DNA of 32,192 bases, from positions 1,039,429 to 1,071,620 of the forward strand of contig BFEA01000270.1 in assembly GCA_003427395.1 (NCBI GenBank), read 5' to 3'. Under the pieces are notes generated by a model. It did no database searches, was not told where the DNA came from, and saw only the letters and a list, made by a program, of their open reading frames with translations. Of this stretch, positions 19,860-31,078 are shown in pieces. Origin of the DNA: Chara braunii. Taxonomy: Eukaryota > Streptophyta > Charophyceae > Charales > Characeae. The number at the start of each line of letters is the position of its first letter. Positions within the stretch are counted from its first letter, which is position 1. A program made the position numbers and the translations under genes.

Positions 19860-20102
19860 ATGGCTGGGGGCGGCGGGTCGCCGCGTCGCGCTGGCTGTCC
19901 TTCGTGGAGGCTTGTCTTTATCTGTACAGTTGTGTGTGCCTGTATTTTCTCCTTCGACGCGGCGGCTGTGCAATTGACTATCGATAAATCGGAGTGCGTG
20001 TACGAGGATATTCAGGCTGAAGGGGACTTCATCACGGGTTCCTTCGTTGTGTATGGAAGCGAGCACGGGTGGGCTAGCGATGAACAGGGAATGGACGTAC
20101 AG
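19860..20102 (+). CDS. p24-family (emp24/GOLD) cargo receptor, exon 1
   Basis: p24 proteins are type I membrane proteins of the early secretory pathway that cycle between ER and Golgi in COPI/COPII vesicles and select cargo. Exon 1 codes 81 residues: an N-terminal signal peptide (hydrophobic 18-36, likely cleaved after AAA-36) and the first half of the GOLD domain, VQLTIDKSECVYEDI, with the conserved Cys46, then EGDFITGSFVV and GMDVQ. The ATG at 19860 is the first start giving a proper signal peptide. The exon ends in phase 0 at CAG|GCAAGG, a GC donor. Using it joins GMDVQ to VTAPHG with no gap relative to the family pattern G(L/M)D(L/V)xVT; the nearby GT (20097) would lose two residues. Closest in style to plant p24 beta members. 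Confidence 0.85.
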
Positions 20103-20718
20103 GCAAGGCTGCGTTTGCCTCTCTCACTCTTTATTATATGTATCATCTCCTTCCCTCCTCGCCCTTCCCTTTCCACTGTCCTGTCGGGACTTCACTGTCT
20201 GGGTCTTGGAGGATCACAGCTCTCGAATACATTTTTGGGAGTAATCAATCATAACACTTAGCCCTTTCTCGAGCGGATTCGTGCTCTCTCGCTTGAATGG
20301 CATCTTGTTTGATTGATTGAACGTTTGCTGACGTTCTCGATCGCTGTGTTTAATGTCTACTTGATAGATGCCTTTTGTAGGAGATGATGATGGATTGGGT
20401 GGGTGAAAGAAGAGTCCGTAAGTAATATATTGTTCGTTTGCTAGGGTAACTAGTAGCGTGATTGGATTGCTTGCTTCATGGGTTGTCGGATCGAGTGCGT
20501 GGTTAATAATAGTGTTATTGGATGGCTTGCTGGATCGAGTGCGTGATCAGTTCGCTGATACTGCACTCTAACGATCGGCTCATTTTCTATGCATGACTGT
20601 GCGTGTGCGCGGACGATATAGTAGTAACAGAGAACGTGAGAGCGAGAGCAAGCGGAAGCAGGAGGGGGGGTGATATGGCAGGGGTGTGCGATATATATAC
20701 ATGCATATTATGTATACT

Positions 20719-20720
<2 letters not shown>

Positions 20721-20781
<61 letters not shown>
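20721..20781. repeat. (GA)n microsatellite
   Basis: About 30 uninterrupted GA units within the p24 intron. Confidence 0.98.
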
Positions 20782-20784
<3 letters not shown>

Positions 20785-21009
20785 ATGGATGAGGGCGAGA
20801 GGCTGCACTGCCTTGTGTGGTACAGATTGCGCGAGACAGCGAGAGATGTGGTGGGTGGGTGAGTGAGTGACGATCGGGTAAGCTGCTAAAGATGGGGGGA
20901 GATGGAGAGAGTGAGATCTAGGGAGATGGGAGAGGATTGTGTGAGTGGTTGAACGCGTGAGGAACTGTACTGTTGGTCTTGCCACAGAGCGACATGAAGG
21001 CAGCAAGAG

Positions 21010-21011
<2 letters not shown>

Positions 21012-21057
<46 letters not shown>
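21012..21057. repeat. (AG)n microsatellite
   Basis: About 23 uninterrupted AG units, 230 bp after the first GA tract. Confidence 0.98.
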
Positions 21058-21060
<3 letters not shown>

Positions 21061-21263
21061 GCCTAGTGTTCACTGAAGCTGCGTAGTCCTGTCGATCTTG
21101 TTAGAGGGCACCTTTTTGTCTTTTTTGTAATTTGCCTGAGGGTTCTAAATTACCTTGGACGACCTGGCTGCCTACTGTCTTTCGGTTTATTCCGTCCCTG
21201 TTGTCGCCCTCTGTGGTGTCTGCCGCGAGGGGCTCGGCTTTTGTGAACTACTCACTTTTGTTG

Positions 21264-21347
21264 CCTCGTACTATTTTTTTTTTTTTTTTTTTTTTTTGGA
21301 AAGTTGTCATTATATTGCAAAAATTTAAGGGACCCTCGTACTATTTT
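21264..21347 (-). mobile_element. Very short retroposon with poly(A) and 14-bp target-site duplication
   Basis: CCTCGTACTATTTT at 21264-21277 is repeated at 21334-21347. Between them lies, on the minus strand, about 36 bp of sequence followed by a long A run (T run 21274-21297 on the plus strand). Flanking direct repeats plus a terminal A tail indicate retroposition; the body is short enough to be a severely 5'-truncated insertion. Confidence 0.75.
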
Positions 21348-21710
21348 CGGGTTATGTGCTTTGTGGACGTCTGTTTGCGGTTTGTCTTTTGTTCTCCCCC
21401 CCCCTGTTATTTGCTGTTTTTTCGTAGGTTGCATCAGCCTCTTGGTATGAGAGGCCTAAACAATCATCGTATTCGTATTAATCTCTGGGTATTATTCAAT
21501 TGTGGTACATCAGTCAATACACGACTCTACCTTCTTCTTGTAGGTGAGTACAAACACTTTGATCTCTCGATGAAGTGATTGTTCAATTTGGAAAGCCATT
21601 TATTTATGCGGTCCGCCAGTAATCATCGACATTCGATTTGCTAATTACAGTATATGACTCTCGTTTACGGTGTTCGGTACTTACTAGTATGTGTGCATCA
21701 TTGTACTGTT

Positions 21711-21760
21711 ATTTTACGTACTATGTACGTGTGTGATTTTACGTACTATGTACGTGTGTG
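21711..21760. repeat. 25-bp tandem duplication
   Basis: Two exact copies of a unit beginning ATTTTACGTACTATGTACGT, at 21711-21735 and 21736-21760. Each unit contains the palindromic ACGTACNNNGTACGT pattern. Confidence 0.95.
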
Positions 21761-22144
21761 AACCATCACTACCTCTCCCAGGCAAGTTTTTGCCACGAAT
21801 TCGACCTCCAGCACATTCCTCTGGATGCACAGTGTGAGTGCTACCGGACCAAAATGGCTGGCGGCGACAGTCAAGAAATGAAAGGTAACGCCTCGCTGGC
21901 GGTTCTTCTTTTCGGCGCGCAATGGAAATTCGCGTCTGACAAAGAGGCAAGATGGGAGGTGGAAGTTGTTTCAGTGGATGGCAAGCGGATTCAGTCGTTT
22001 CGTTTCACTGATCTTTATTTTATTTACGTAATTTCTAAAGAACAAGCGTGGATGTAGGCTGCTGTTCTTTCTTGTGTGTTCCGCTCGCCTCCATCGATTT
22101 CCAATCCTTATTTTCATACCATGTTCTATGACGGGAAAAAAACT

Positions 22145-23340
22145 GTTCTTCTCTCTCTCGCTCTCCCCCCTTCCCTCTCGCTTTCTCCTTCCCTCCCTCC
22201 CTTTTTCCCTCCTTCCCTCCTTCCTTCCCATCCTCCCTCCCCTCCTTCCTTCCCTTTCTTTCTCCCTCCTTCCCTCCTTCCTTCCCTTCCTCCCTCCTTC
22301 TCTCCTTCCTTTCCTCCCTCCCTCCTTCCTTCCCTCCTTCCTTCCTTCCCTCCCTCCCTCCTTCCCTCCCTCCTTCCCCTCCCTCCCTCCCTCCTTCCCT
22401 CCCTCTTGCCGAAGTAGATTCTTAGATTTTGTTCACCGTAATACGGCCAGTGTAAGCGACAGAAGTTGGCTAATCATGTCGTATCTCCATCCATTTTGCG
22501 GTGGTATGAAGCCCACCGCGATTCTCGTTTTGCGTTTTCACTGCCATCTCCGCACTCGCTCCCAAGCAGTGAGGGGATTCGTTCATTTTTGTGGAGAACT
22601 CTCATTACTTTTCCTCCCTCCCTCCTTTTCTCTCTTCTTTTTCCTCCTTCCTTTTATCCGTCCCCTTTCCTCCGTTCGTTTTATTTCTCTCGTCGTCTCT
22701 TTTCTTGCTGAGTATTTCGTGGCACGGTTCCCTCTTTTTCTTCCTTTTCTTCCCTCCTTTCCTTCCTTTCCCGTTATTTTCTCCCTCCTTTTTCCTCCTT
22801 CCTACCTACCTCCTCCCCTTCCTATCTCGTCTCTGCCCACGCTTCCCTTTTTCCTTACTCTTGTCTTTTCCTTCGTCGTCTCTCTCTTCCCAGTTTCTGT
22901 CTCCCTCTTCCTCCCTCCCTCGCTCTCTCCTTGTCTCTCTTCTCTTCCCCGCTCCCTTGAGCACTCGCTTCTGCTCTTTCTTTCCGACTTCTCTTGTCCC
23001 GGTCCGCCGTCCTCCATCCTCCGTCTTTCCCCCTCTACGTGTGTGGGTACTGTCCTTCCCGTTTTCTTTCTCCCTCTTACTCCATCCCTCGGCTTCTCCT
23101 TGCCTTGTTACCTTCGTTTTTGGCCTTTCTCTGTTCGCCGCTCCCTCCTTCCCGCTTCTCCTCTCCCCTGCTTTCCAATTTTTGTCTTGTCCCCGGCCCC
23201 GTCCTCCCTCTCTCCTCCATTCGGTCGTGTTCGTCTCTCTCCAACATAGTATTTCCTTCGCTTTCCACCTCTTCTCCTGTCCATTCTCCCCGCCGTTTCG
23301 CTCCCCCTCCCTTCCTCTCTTTCCCCCCGTGACGTCGCTC
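22145..23340 (+). repeat. Long pyrimidine-rich tract
   Basis: About 1.2 kb of strongly C/T-biased plus strand within the p24 intron, purest at 22163-22406 (CCCTCCTT-type units) and again between about 22600 and 23330. Open frames here translate to Ser/Pro/Leu/Phe-rich strings on the plus strand and Arg/Glu/Gly-rich strings on the minus strand, as expected from composition alone. Confidence 0.85.
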
Positions 23341-25501
23341 GCACTTGTCATACCGATTCTCCGCCACCTTCCTTGGCCTCGCCGTCTCGATTCCTCGATT
23401 CTTCTTCCGTTTTGGTGGAGGATGTAAGATTGATAAACTCTTGCCATGCGTGCCTTGGATCTTCGTCTTTGTATGTTAACCTCGTTGTCCCCGCCCACAC
23501 GGTGCACCTGGTTGCTTAGATGTCAGCTGTTCTCTGCTGTCGCATCCGCATCACCTTCCTGCTTTTCCCCCGCGGCTTCCGTACCTGTCTCTGTCTCCCC
23601 TCTCTCTCTCTCTCTCCCCTTTTTTTCTTCCCTCGAAGAACGGAAACGTGGCCTCATGATTGACGTATACAAGCTGTCTTTCCCGTCCAATACAATCGCG
23701 GTGAGGGCGCGTTGTGTCTGGTTGGGGGAAGACGGTAGCAGCAGCTGCCAGGTCTTTCCGTCCGTCCCCTCTGCCCTTTCCCCCTTCACCCGCTTTCAGC
23801 ATGCTGGCCTTTTCTCTATGCAAGCGCGGGTGCGCGAATCGGTCGGTTGAGTTGGTGAATTTAACGATTTGTTTGATTCGATTGATCGATCGATTTAGTT
23901 CGTTTGATTTGATTGACTATTTTCGTTTGGTTGGTTGATTGATTGATTGGTTGGCCGGCTGAATGATTGAGTGGTGTCATCATTCCATTTGGCGAGTGAT
24001 TCGATTGAGCAGAGATCGTGCTTTTAGCGACGGAGGGATTGAGTGGATTGGGACGATCTTTGAGCAGCTCTCCCTCGTAAGTGATGGTTTGCTTACTTCT
24101 TAGTGGTTGGTCTGTTGATTACTTGGATCGTCCAAGTGATTGACTCAACTCTGTGGACGCGGATCCGTTCTCAACAGTCGACTAGCAATTTACTATGTCC
24201 GACTTATCGTTTCATCAGCAGATCGATTTAGAAAAAACAGTGGCACTGTCAGTAGATGTCTTCCGCAAAACGGTAACGTTGTGTCGTTACCGTTAAGCAG
24301 TGTCAGGCTTTGGCCTGTGAAGGAGGGGCGGTGCTTGCATGTGGGACTTGTCGTCTAGGATCCGTTATTGGTGCTATTGCTTGTTGCCCCCTGTTTTGTT
24401 GTATTTGGCTGTTCCCTTCTTCTTTTCTTTGCCTCTTTGCCCTTTGGCTGTGTGCAAGTGGGTCGATATGAAACACGGGGGTGGGGGCAGCCGCCGCTCA
24501 ACCTACATCCACGTGGGCGGCCTTGTGCGCAAGAGGTTCTGAACAGGGGGAGTTGTAAAAAGGAAGGTAAAAAAGCGAATTATTTTTTTCTTGTTTTCTT
24601 CTGTTTTTTTCGCCTTTGCGCTCTGATATTCATGTGACGATATATACTGTATACAGAGAACTTAACTAGGTGAACAATTTGATCGAATCACCAGATCTCT
24701 TTTTAGGGAATACCGTGTAACAAAAAGTCTCTCATGCTGGCCCGCGCTCCGACATTTCCCTGCGTAGTAGACGCTCTCTGTTTTTCTTTCATTGCTTCAT
24801 TTTACAGTCAGTAAGCTCGTGTGAACATGTTGCTCATCGCAGAAATCGTAGTCCTTACTCGTTATAGCGGAAATTCACGATAACGTATCTAGTATTACGT
24901 TATTTCCTACGTCGCCCAGTCCTTTCTCTTCTTCGGATGCCTTATTTTTTATCGCGGGGTTCACGGACTGAGGTCTCAAATTGTGAGTGTGGTTCAGGAT
25001 TTTTGAACTCTTTTCCCAACCCGAAGATCAACGGTTGTAGATGTGCTTTATGGAGGTCAATAGATCTTTTCCGAATTCCAGGCGAAGCCAAGTGAGACTG
25101 ACCTGTTACCTGTCCATTGGCAGGTACGAAGTAGACTCGTGGAGGTCCCATCCAGGCAAACAAGGAGCGAACGTACTGTGAATCGTCTTACCAAATATTG
25201 TCTTAGGTTTGATTTGTGTAGGAGGATTCCGTATGTCTGTCGGGAACGAAATACTAATTGATGGTTTTCGTCGTTCTCGAGTGTACGGCTGCCGGGGCTG
25301 TCAGGTCAAGCTGAGCCGGTCAATAGCTGCAACGAGTATTACTTCGACGATACTTGGATAGTTGTAAGGGCATACTCGCACTAGGGCTTCTCGGACTAAG
25401 CTCTGGAAGTGATTGCAGTCAGGTTCATCCAGGTTTGGCCGTCATTGCAGTCAGATACGTTTAGGAAAGTGCTACCGTAGTCTGAGTGTGCCCCTGCTTC
25501 C

Positions 25502-25577
25502 CCCGAATACAACGTACGGTCATTATATTATAGCTGTATTAAAAAGAAAGCTATATTGACCGTACGTTGTATTCGGG
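25502..25577. repeat. 76-bp palindrome with 21-bp perfect arms
   Basis: CCCGAATACAACGTACGGTC plus A (25502-25522) is exactly complementary to 25557-25577; pairing continues imperfectly inward (TATAGCT with AGCTATA) and outward (CTGCTT near 25495 with AAGCAG near 25587). A hairpin MITE or small-RNA locus is possible. Confidence 0.85.
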
Positions 25578-26646
25578 TGAAGAAAGCAGTAATTGTCCGA
25601 CCTGGTGGGTATGATGCTTTCATCGTGCCGCTGGTGAGAACGATACTTAGTGAAGTGTCTATCTGACCTATTTCTGTATGGGAAGAGAAGGGAGAGAAAA
25701 TAATACCTGGGGTCTCGCCGCTTCGTGACCTGTTAAACTGGGTTAGGCACTAACAATCGAGATCTCTTGTATACATCTCCATGATTTATGGCAGCAACTA
25801 TATATAGTACTCTTGAGATAAAGGATGGGTGGTTTTGGTGATTAGAGGGAAGGCCTGACCCTTCGACTAAGGAAAGGCCTAACAGGAGGGGAAAGAGCTT
25901 CGCTCTGTGTGTGAATGTGAAGAATTGAAAATGCAAATCTGCATGGATCTTTTTCTATTGAATCTCCCTTGTGTGTCCTGTTTCCTGCCCCCCCCCCCCC
26001 TTTCTTTGTTGTTCTCACGCCCTCTTTCTTTTTTTCCCTCCCCTCCCCCCCCTCCTCTCCCTTGCTCCCCCCGTCCTTTCATTTTCTGTCCGTTCTTAGT
26101 CTCCTGAAGTTTATAAAGGGAAGGGTCTTCGGTATTGAAATGAAATTAAACGACCAGTACATGGCCCCAGGCAATTTGAGACACACGGAAGACTCTCTCC
26201 GAAAGTATTTTGAAGTCTCGGGGCCTACAACCGGACGGAAACGGGTGGCATTGCCAGCCAAAACGGACACAAAAGCGCTGTGCCGCGCAGGGGGGAACAG
26301 GGGGGAATACACCTTGTACAAAAGAGGCTTGGCACACGGCCCCGGCCTTGCAGAAATTTGCTTGTTGCCTGCTCCAAAAAAATTGCGGCTCTGGCCTGCA
26401 GGACCACAATGGCTGGCAGCACCAGCTAAAAAAGAAAAGTGCGCCCCTGGCAGGTCGGAAAAGCTTCGCGCCAGTGCAGCGCCTCTGGGTCTGGATGTAC
26501 TTGTGGTTTATGGCGTCTGCATTCATGGCAGGCAGTCTCTGATGATGGACTATGGGAACAATGTGCTAATTAATTGTGGGGCTATTTTGTATTTGTTTTC
26601 TTTGGTTGGGGGTTGCACTGTGTGTTGGGGGGCAAATGTCTTTCAG

Positions 26647-26833
26647 GTGACAGCACCACACGGATACAATGTTTATTCTGCCAGGAAGAAGACAGAAGAT
26701 GAGTTCCTCTTTCATGCATCAAAGAAAGGGATTTACAAATTCTGTTTTACAAATCATGCCCCCTATCCCGAGATGGTGGTTTTCAACCTCCATATAACCC
26801 ATCATATGGCCAAAGAAGATGTTGCAAAAGACG
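26647..26833 (+). CDS. p24-family (emp24/GOLD) cargo receptor, exon 2
   Basis: 187 bp coding residues 82-143 and the first base of codon 144. It completes the GOLD domain: VTAPHGYNVYSA, EDEFLFHASKKG, IYKFCFTNHAPYPE with the second conserved Cys (114), and NLHITHHMAKEDVAKD. The KKG(I/V)Y(K/R)FCF signature and the spacing of the two cysteines are diagnostic of the family. Acceptor CTTTCAG precedes 26647; donor GTATGC follows at 26834 in phase 1, where family members continue with Glu-His. The exons for the coiled coil, the membrane helix and the short cytosolic tail with the COPI/COPII signals were not found in the remaining 5.3 kb and presumably lie beyond the window. Confidence 0.85.
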
Positions 26834-28479
26834 GTATGCATCCCTCTCGCGCTCCTCCTCTCCCGCGCCTATACTCCCTCTATATATGCCTTTCCTCCTT
26901 TGTCAGGCAACATATGCATCCATCTCATGAATTTTTCTCCTCACCTGCCTCTCAATCTGATTGCTCGCAGCCTTCGTTCTCTTTTGGTCCTGGCTTTTTT
27001 TTTGTATATTGATTGCTATGCGTGCGATTGATTCACAAACCAAAAACGAATTCAAATGTCCCCATACTCATCTGCAATTACAGGAGGACTGAAGAGAGCA
27101 GATTCACACCAATCCAGGGAGAGATATTACACAGCGGAATCCAAAACCAGAACGAAATTGAATGAGATTGTTTTCAATCAATTATTAATTTCCCCCCTGA
27201 TCTCTCTCAATCGAACAACGCCCTGAAGATAGTCAACAACGAATTTAGTCCCACCTTCGACCAACCCCCACACAAACTTCAATGAAATTACAGGAGTCTT
27301 CTTCTTCCTCCTTGCCACCTTGTGACCTTGGCTATGGCTGCCGTAGCAGCAAGCACTAGACACCAATACCCCGAAGCAACAACTGAACCAGTCCACTTAT
27401 TACAGTAGCGCCAGCCCAGTCCCCATCTGGAAGTACCGTGCCCGTGCTCCCTGAGGGGAGAGAAGTTCAATCAGTAATCTCGAAGAAGATGAAGTCCCTC
27501 TTGAGGAGGAACCGCAGATACGTCTGTCACTTGGAAGAAGATGGCAGCGCTCCGAGACCCCAAACAAGCGCACAAAGTGAGGAAGCGCCAACATCACTCA
27601 GGGCCTGTAGCCCAGCGCTGCCTTCTATGGAGCTGACACGCCCCGGGTATGGCCTCTAGCTCCATGGAAGAAGAAGAACTGCTCTGTCTGCTACCTGCAC
27701 AGCAGCGTTCATACGGGACCTCCCACCAACGAAGTGAAAAGTGAAAAAGAAGAAAAGAACCCGACAGTCTTCAGCCTCCAGATTTTTCCACCAACCGAAA
27801 CTACAGCCTACGACAGACCTACGGACTGCTACCTACGGCTGGACTGCACCTAGACCCAGTACGGGGAAAAGGGAAAGAGCAACAATTGAACAAACAGGCC
27901 TACAGGCCTGCACCAACCAGCTGCAGAAAAGACAAAACTACAACACACTAGGCTAAGAGGAGTCCTGTAGGGCTCAAAACAGCCCCACAAACTTAGCTAC
28001 GTGTTGCATATTCGTGAAACACAGTCATAAGTATGGCGCAGATTCCCAGAACCGACCAGATAATACAGAGTTATACAGATGCAAGCGGAAGACTTGAGAT
28101 ACCTTGGACTGACTCAGACCTGACTCGGACTGCAATCGAACACTCTCAACATTCATCAGGGTGTGCATGCCCTGGCCTCGAGTTATAGACAAAGGGCCAG
28201 GGACGAAATCATACACGGACGAAAGGGGAGAGTAGAGAGATGAAGGAGGAGGAGGGGGAAGATGACGTCAACTCAATGTTTCCAAAGATGACAAGTCTCC
28301 CAATATCCCAGATGCCGATCTCACAATGTCAAGTACATCTCCGAAAGGAAGATGAAATCAGATCCCCAACTAGTCCTCAACTTGTAGTCCCAATGTCGCT
28401 GTCTCAGATATCATCAGAAATTGTAACCATCTCTCGTACTGCAGTAGTCCCGTAGAACCCAGACTAGACTGAGAAGGTA

Positions 28480-28482
<3 letters not shown>

Positions 28483-28541
<59 letters not shown>

Positions 28542-28549
28542 AGAGAGAG
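28483..28549. repeat. (AG)n microsatellite
   Basis: AG tract with one interruption near 28537. Confidence 0.97.
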
Positions 28550-29402
28550 CTGGAGGGCGGAGGAACAGAGGGAGAGAAGGCAGAGCCTTCCTCCCGGTAC
28601 CTGGCTATGGCGCAGCAAGGCCGCTGCGCTGTNGCCTTCGCTGCTGAGCTCGCTGTCTCCTCGCTGCTCTGGCTCTCGCTGCTGTGCTGCGCTAATCTGC
28701 TTAACGCTGCCGAGCTGCGCTAATCCTGAAGACTAACTCGCCCAGACTAATCTCATACTAATCTACCGGACTGAGGCTGGTACCCAGCCTTTTGTAGTGC
28801 TGGGCCGGCCTCTTGCCTACTGGTACCTACCGGACTGGACCGTTGATCCAGATCAAGGGTCCAGTTTTGAAACTGGTTGGCGCCTAAATCGTGGCAGCCT
28901 CTGAAACGCCGCCGGTGGGTCCTAGGCTGGACCGGTACCGGCCTTGTGGCCGTTCGGCCTGGGCCTGCCTGAACCGTCGTGGTCCAGGCCCCTCTGAGCC
29001 TCATCTGAACCGTCGTCCCTTAGGCTAACCCTGTCTGTCTGGAACGGGGCCCTAACTGGGCCCCGTGTGGCTCAGTATGCCACACTACGACTTGGACACT
29101 ATAGTACTTAAGAAAACGCCACGAATCAATCTAGACACATTTCAAAGAAGACAAACACAACACCACGAGGTTTCCTTTTTCCTTTTTTTTGGGGGGGAAA
29201 GAGGAAAGTCCCAGTGAGGGACAAAGGATCAAGCCTCGTAGGCTCAAAACATGAAACAAACTACAAGCTGAACACTGGGAAACTGCGATTTATCGCATTG
29301 ATTCTTCGAGTTCGACAAATTGGACTCCATTGTGCGCAAGAGCTTGTTTTGTGCTCTAGTCCCTGTGTGTGTTCTTTCTCTCCTTTCTGTTGTTGTTTTT
29401 TT

Positions 29403-29422
29403 TGTGTGTGTGTGTGTGTGTG
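29403..29422. repeat. (TG)n microsatellite followed by G run
   Basis: About ten TG units ending in eight G. Confidence 0.95.
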
Positions 29423-30185
29423 GGGGGGGATGATCCTCCTTGTGGTCATCTACCTCTCTCTCCACTCTTGACTTGTACGTCTTTGAACTGGAGATGAAAT
29501 GACATGAGCAGATGCTGTATTCATTGCAACAAGGTTGAGGAGATTCCATGGGGCATACTGTGCAGGCTGAGCTGTGTCGTATTGTGCAGTGTAGCGGACG
29601 AGTACTGCGCTCTGTTGCTGAGATGTGTGCTGGCTGAGACCGCAGCAAACAGTGCTGCGAGTCAATGGGCAAGGGAGGGAAGGGAATTATATATGGGGAC
29701 GTTGACTGTTTGTTTCTCTTCAATGTGGCACAGCTGCCGCAGTGCTGACAGGGTGCCTTATGCCAGAAAAGCATAAGCATCAGAGGAGCATGGCCGTCAT
29801 GGGGGAGGCTCGCCCTCCTTGTCGTCAAGGAATGGATATGGATAAGAGTCTAAATTTTATTTGCTATGCAGGGTGGTGGTTGTGCTGCAGAAATGTAGGC
29901 TCTGAACTGATAGTTGTTGGCAGCTTGGCATAGCTCATCTTCGGATGCATAGACATGGAGGGGATTTGTTATTGCTGTCCACGGCCTCGTCCTGTCGCAA
30001 GGTGTCTTGTCGCACTTGTCTGTGCTCTTTCCTCCTCTTTTCCATGGTCAATGAGGAGAGGAGTGTGTTTGCTGCTTGGCAGTGTTGATCATTCCTTTAT
30101 GAAACAAGTGTGGTTTTGAGTTCGCAAAGGCAGAAAAAAAAAAACACTAAACGACACAGTCCTTCTAGCACCGCCAACTTCCCCG

Positions 30186-30770
30186 ATGGATGACGAAGTT
30201 GCGGTGGGGGACCTTCTTGCGTACATTTCCAAGGTGGCCCCTGAGTTTCGCACATAGCGGTATGACTGCACCGCTGCTCTATGTCCGCATCCAAGTTGGG
30301 CAGCATCCTCCAGCGCTTTGCTGGGTAGCGGTGCGACTGGCAATTTTGTTAGCCAGTCCTTCATTCAACGGGCTGCCTTTGGCGCACAGGTTTGGAGGTA
30401 GCCATGCGCATGGTCGGATGCAACTTCTTGATCGCTACATCAAAGCAGTGTCGGTCCATTTCGCACCTTATGCGTGCGAAGCCATCACTTTTGACGTGTT
30501 AGACACGGACTTTGACATGATTCTGGGGATGCCTTGGCTTGCAAGCGCGGACCACACGGTCAACTTCCATTGGCAGACGCTTACCATTCGCAACGCTTTT
30601 GTCGCGGAAGTCCTGTGCACCATACCTGCCCCGTGCACTTCTATCCAGTGCCAAGTCGTCACGGCCAAGAGTTTTTGGGCCACTTGTGCTTACGAGGGGA
30701 CCAACGAAATTGGCCTTTGTTTTGGCGACCGAGTCGTCACCTACGGACTTGTCTTCAGACTCCTGCATGG
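30186..30770 (+). pseudogene. Ty3/gypsy aspartic protease region
   Basis: From ATG 30186 one frame runs through a TAG (30255-30257) to the protease active-site region LLGSGATGNF at about 30321 and a TAG at 30399. The family has D(S/T)GA here; Gly replaces the catalytic Asp (GGT at 30324-30326). A second frame, from about 30400, continues with RMQLLDRYIKAV and FDVLDTDFDMILGMPWL, the conserved flap-to-C-terminal part of retropepsin-like domains. A frameshift near 30400 and the lost Asp mean no functional protease. Confidence 0.82.
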
Positions 30771-31078
30771 TGTGGTTGCTTGATGAGTTCGTGGATGTCT
30801 TTGAGCCTCCTACCGATGTGGTGCCGGACTGACTGATCTCTCACGAGATTATCCTTTAGGGCGGCGTGGTACCTCCCAAGGGTTGCATTTATCACATAAG
30901 GGAGGATTTCACGGTTCTTCGTGCGCAACTTGATGACTTGCTTGATAAGGGATGGATCCGCCCTAGCAGCTCACCTTATGGTGCGCCGGTTCTCTTCGTA
31001 CGGAAGAATAACAAGGATCTTCGTCTTTGCACTGACTATCGCAAATCTCACAACCACCGTCTGTTTGGCGAGTTGTGA
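30771..31078 (+). pseudogene. Ty3/gypsy linker and reverse transcriptase N-terminal fragment
   Basis: The frame changes again near 30770, giving LLDEFVDVFEPPTDVVPD, the standard linker before RT, with in-frame TGA (30830-30832, where families have Arg) and TAG (30857-30859). [29 protein letters not shown] and LCTDYR follow. The fragment stops before the catalytic palm motifs, so RT is deleted rather than merely mutated. Confidence 0.9.

Larger units (their letters stand above)
20103..26646 (+). other. p24 intron 1 (GC-AG, 6,544 bp)
   Basis: Donor GCAAGG at 20103, acceptor CTTTCAG ending at 26646. The intron contains (GA)n tracts, a tiny retroposon with target-site duplication, a 25-bp duplication, about 1.2 kb of pyrimidine-rich sequence and a 76-bp palindrome. 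The long open frames inside it are low-complexity or featureless and are not genes. The frame upstream of exon 2 stays open through 26107-26646 but has no p24 similarity. Confidence 0.8.
26834..30185. other. Probable further p24 intron / intergenic, no gene seen
   Basis: Scanned for the remaining p24 exons (Glu-His start, coiled coil, membrane helix) without success. Contains (AG)n at 28483-28549, (GT)n at 29403-29422, an ambiguous base at 28633, a Gly/Leu-poor GC-rich stretch at 28740-29080 with a 9-bp-arm hairpin at 29044-29066, and the 35 bp (27980-28014) duplicated artificially at 18721. No RNA gene seen. Confidence 0.5.

Noticed and set aside
22074-23427. Overlapping long frames rich in Ser, Pro, Leu and Phe, and Arg/Glu-rich frames opposite
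   Set aside because: Direct result of pyrimidine-rich DNA with few stops; no domain, and inside an intron.
25969-27012. 347-codon frame containing p24 exon 2
   Set aside because: Only 26647-26833 has family similarity; the rest is intron that happens to be open, and begins in a C-rich tract.
28883-28902. TGGCGCC-starting sequence as an LTR primer-binding site
   Set aside because: Only seven bases fit; no LTR end TG..CA structure or repeat partner was found.
29044-29066. GC-rich hairpin as a bacterial-type terminator
   Set aside because: No T run follows and the window is eukaryotic.
29244-29828. 194-codon minus-strand frame as a gene
   Set aside because: Crosses the (TG)n repeat (His/Thr run) and shows no recognisable domain.
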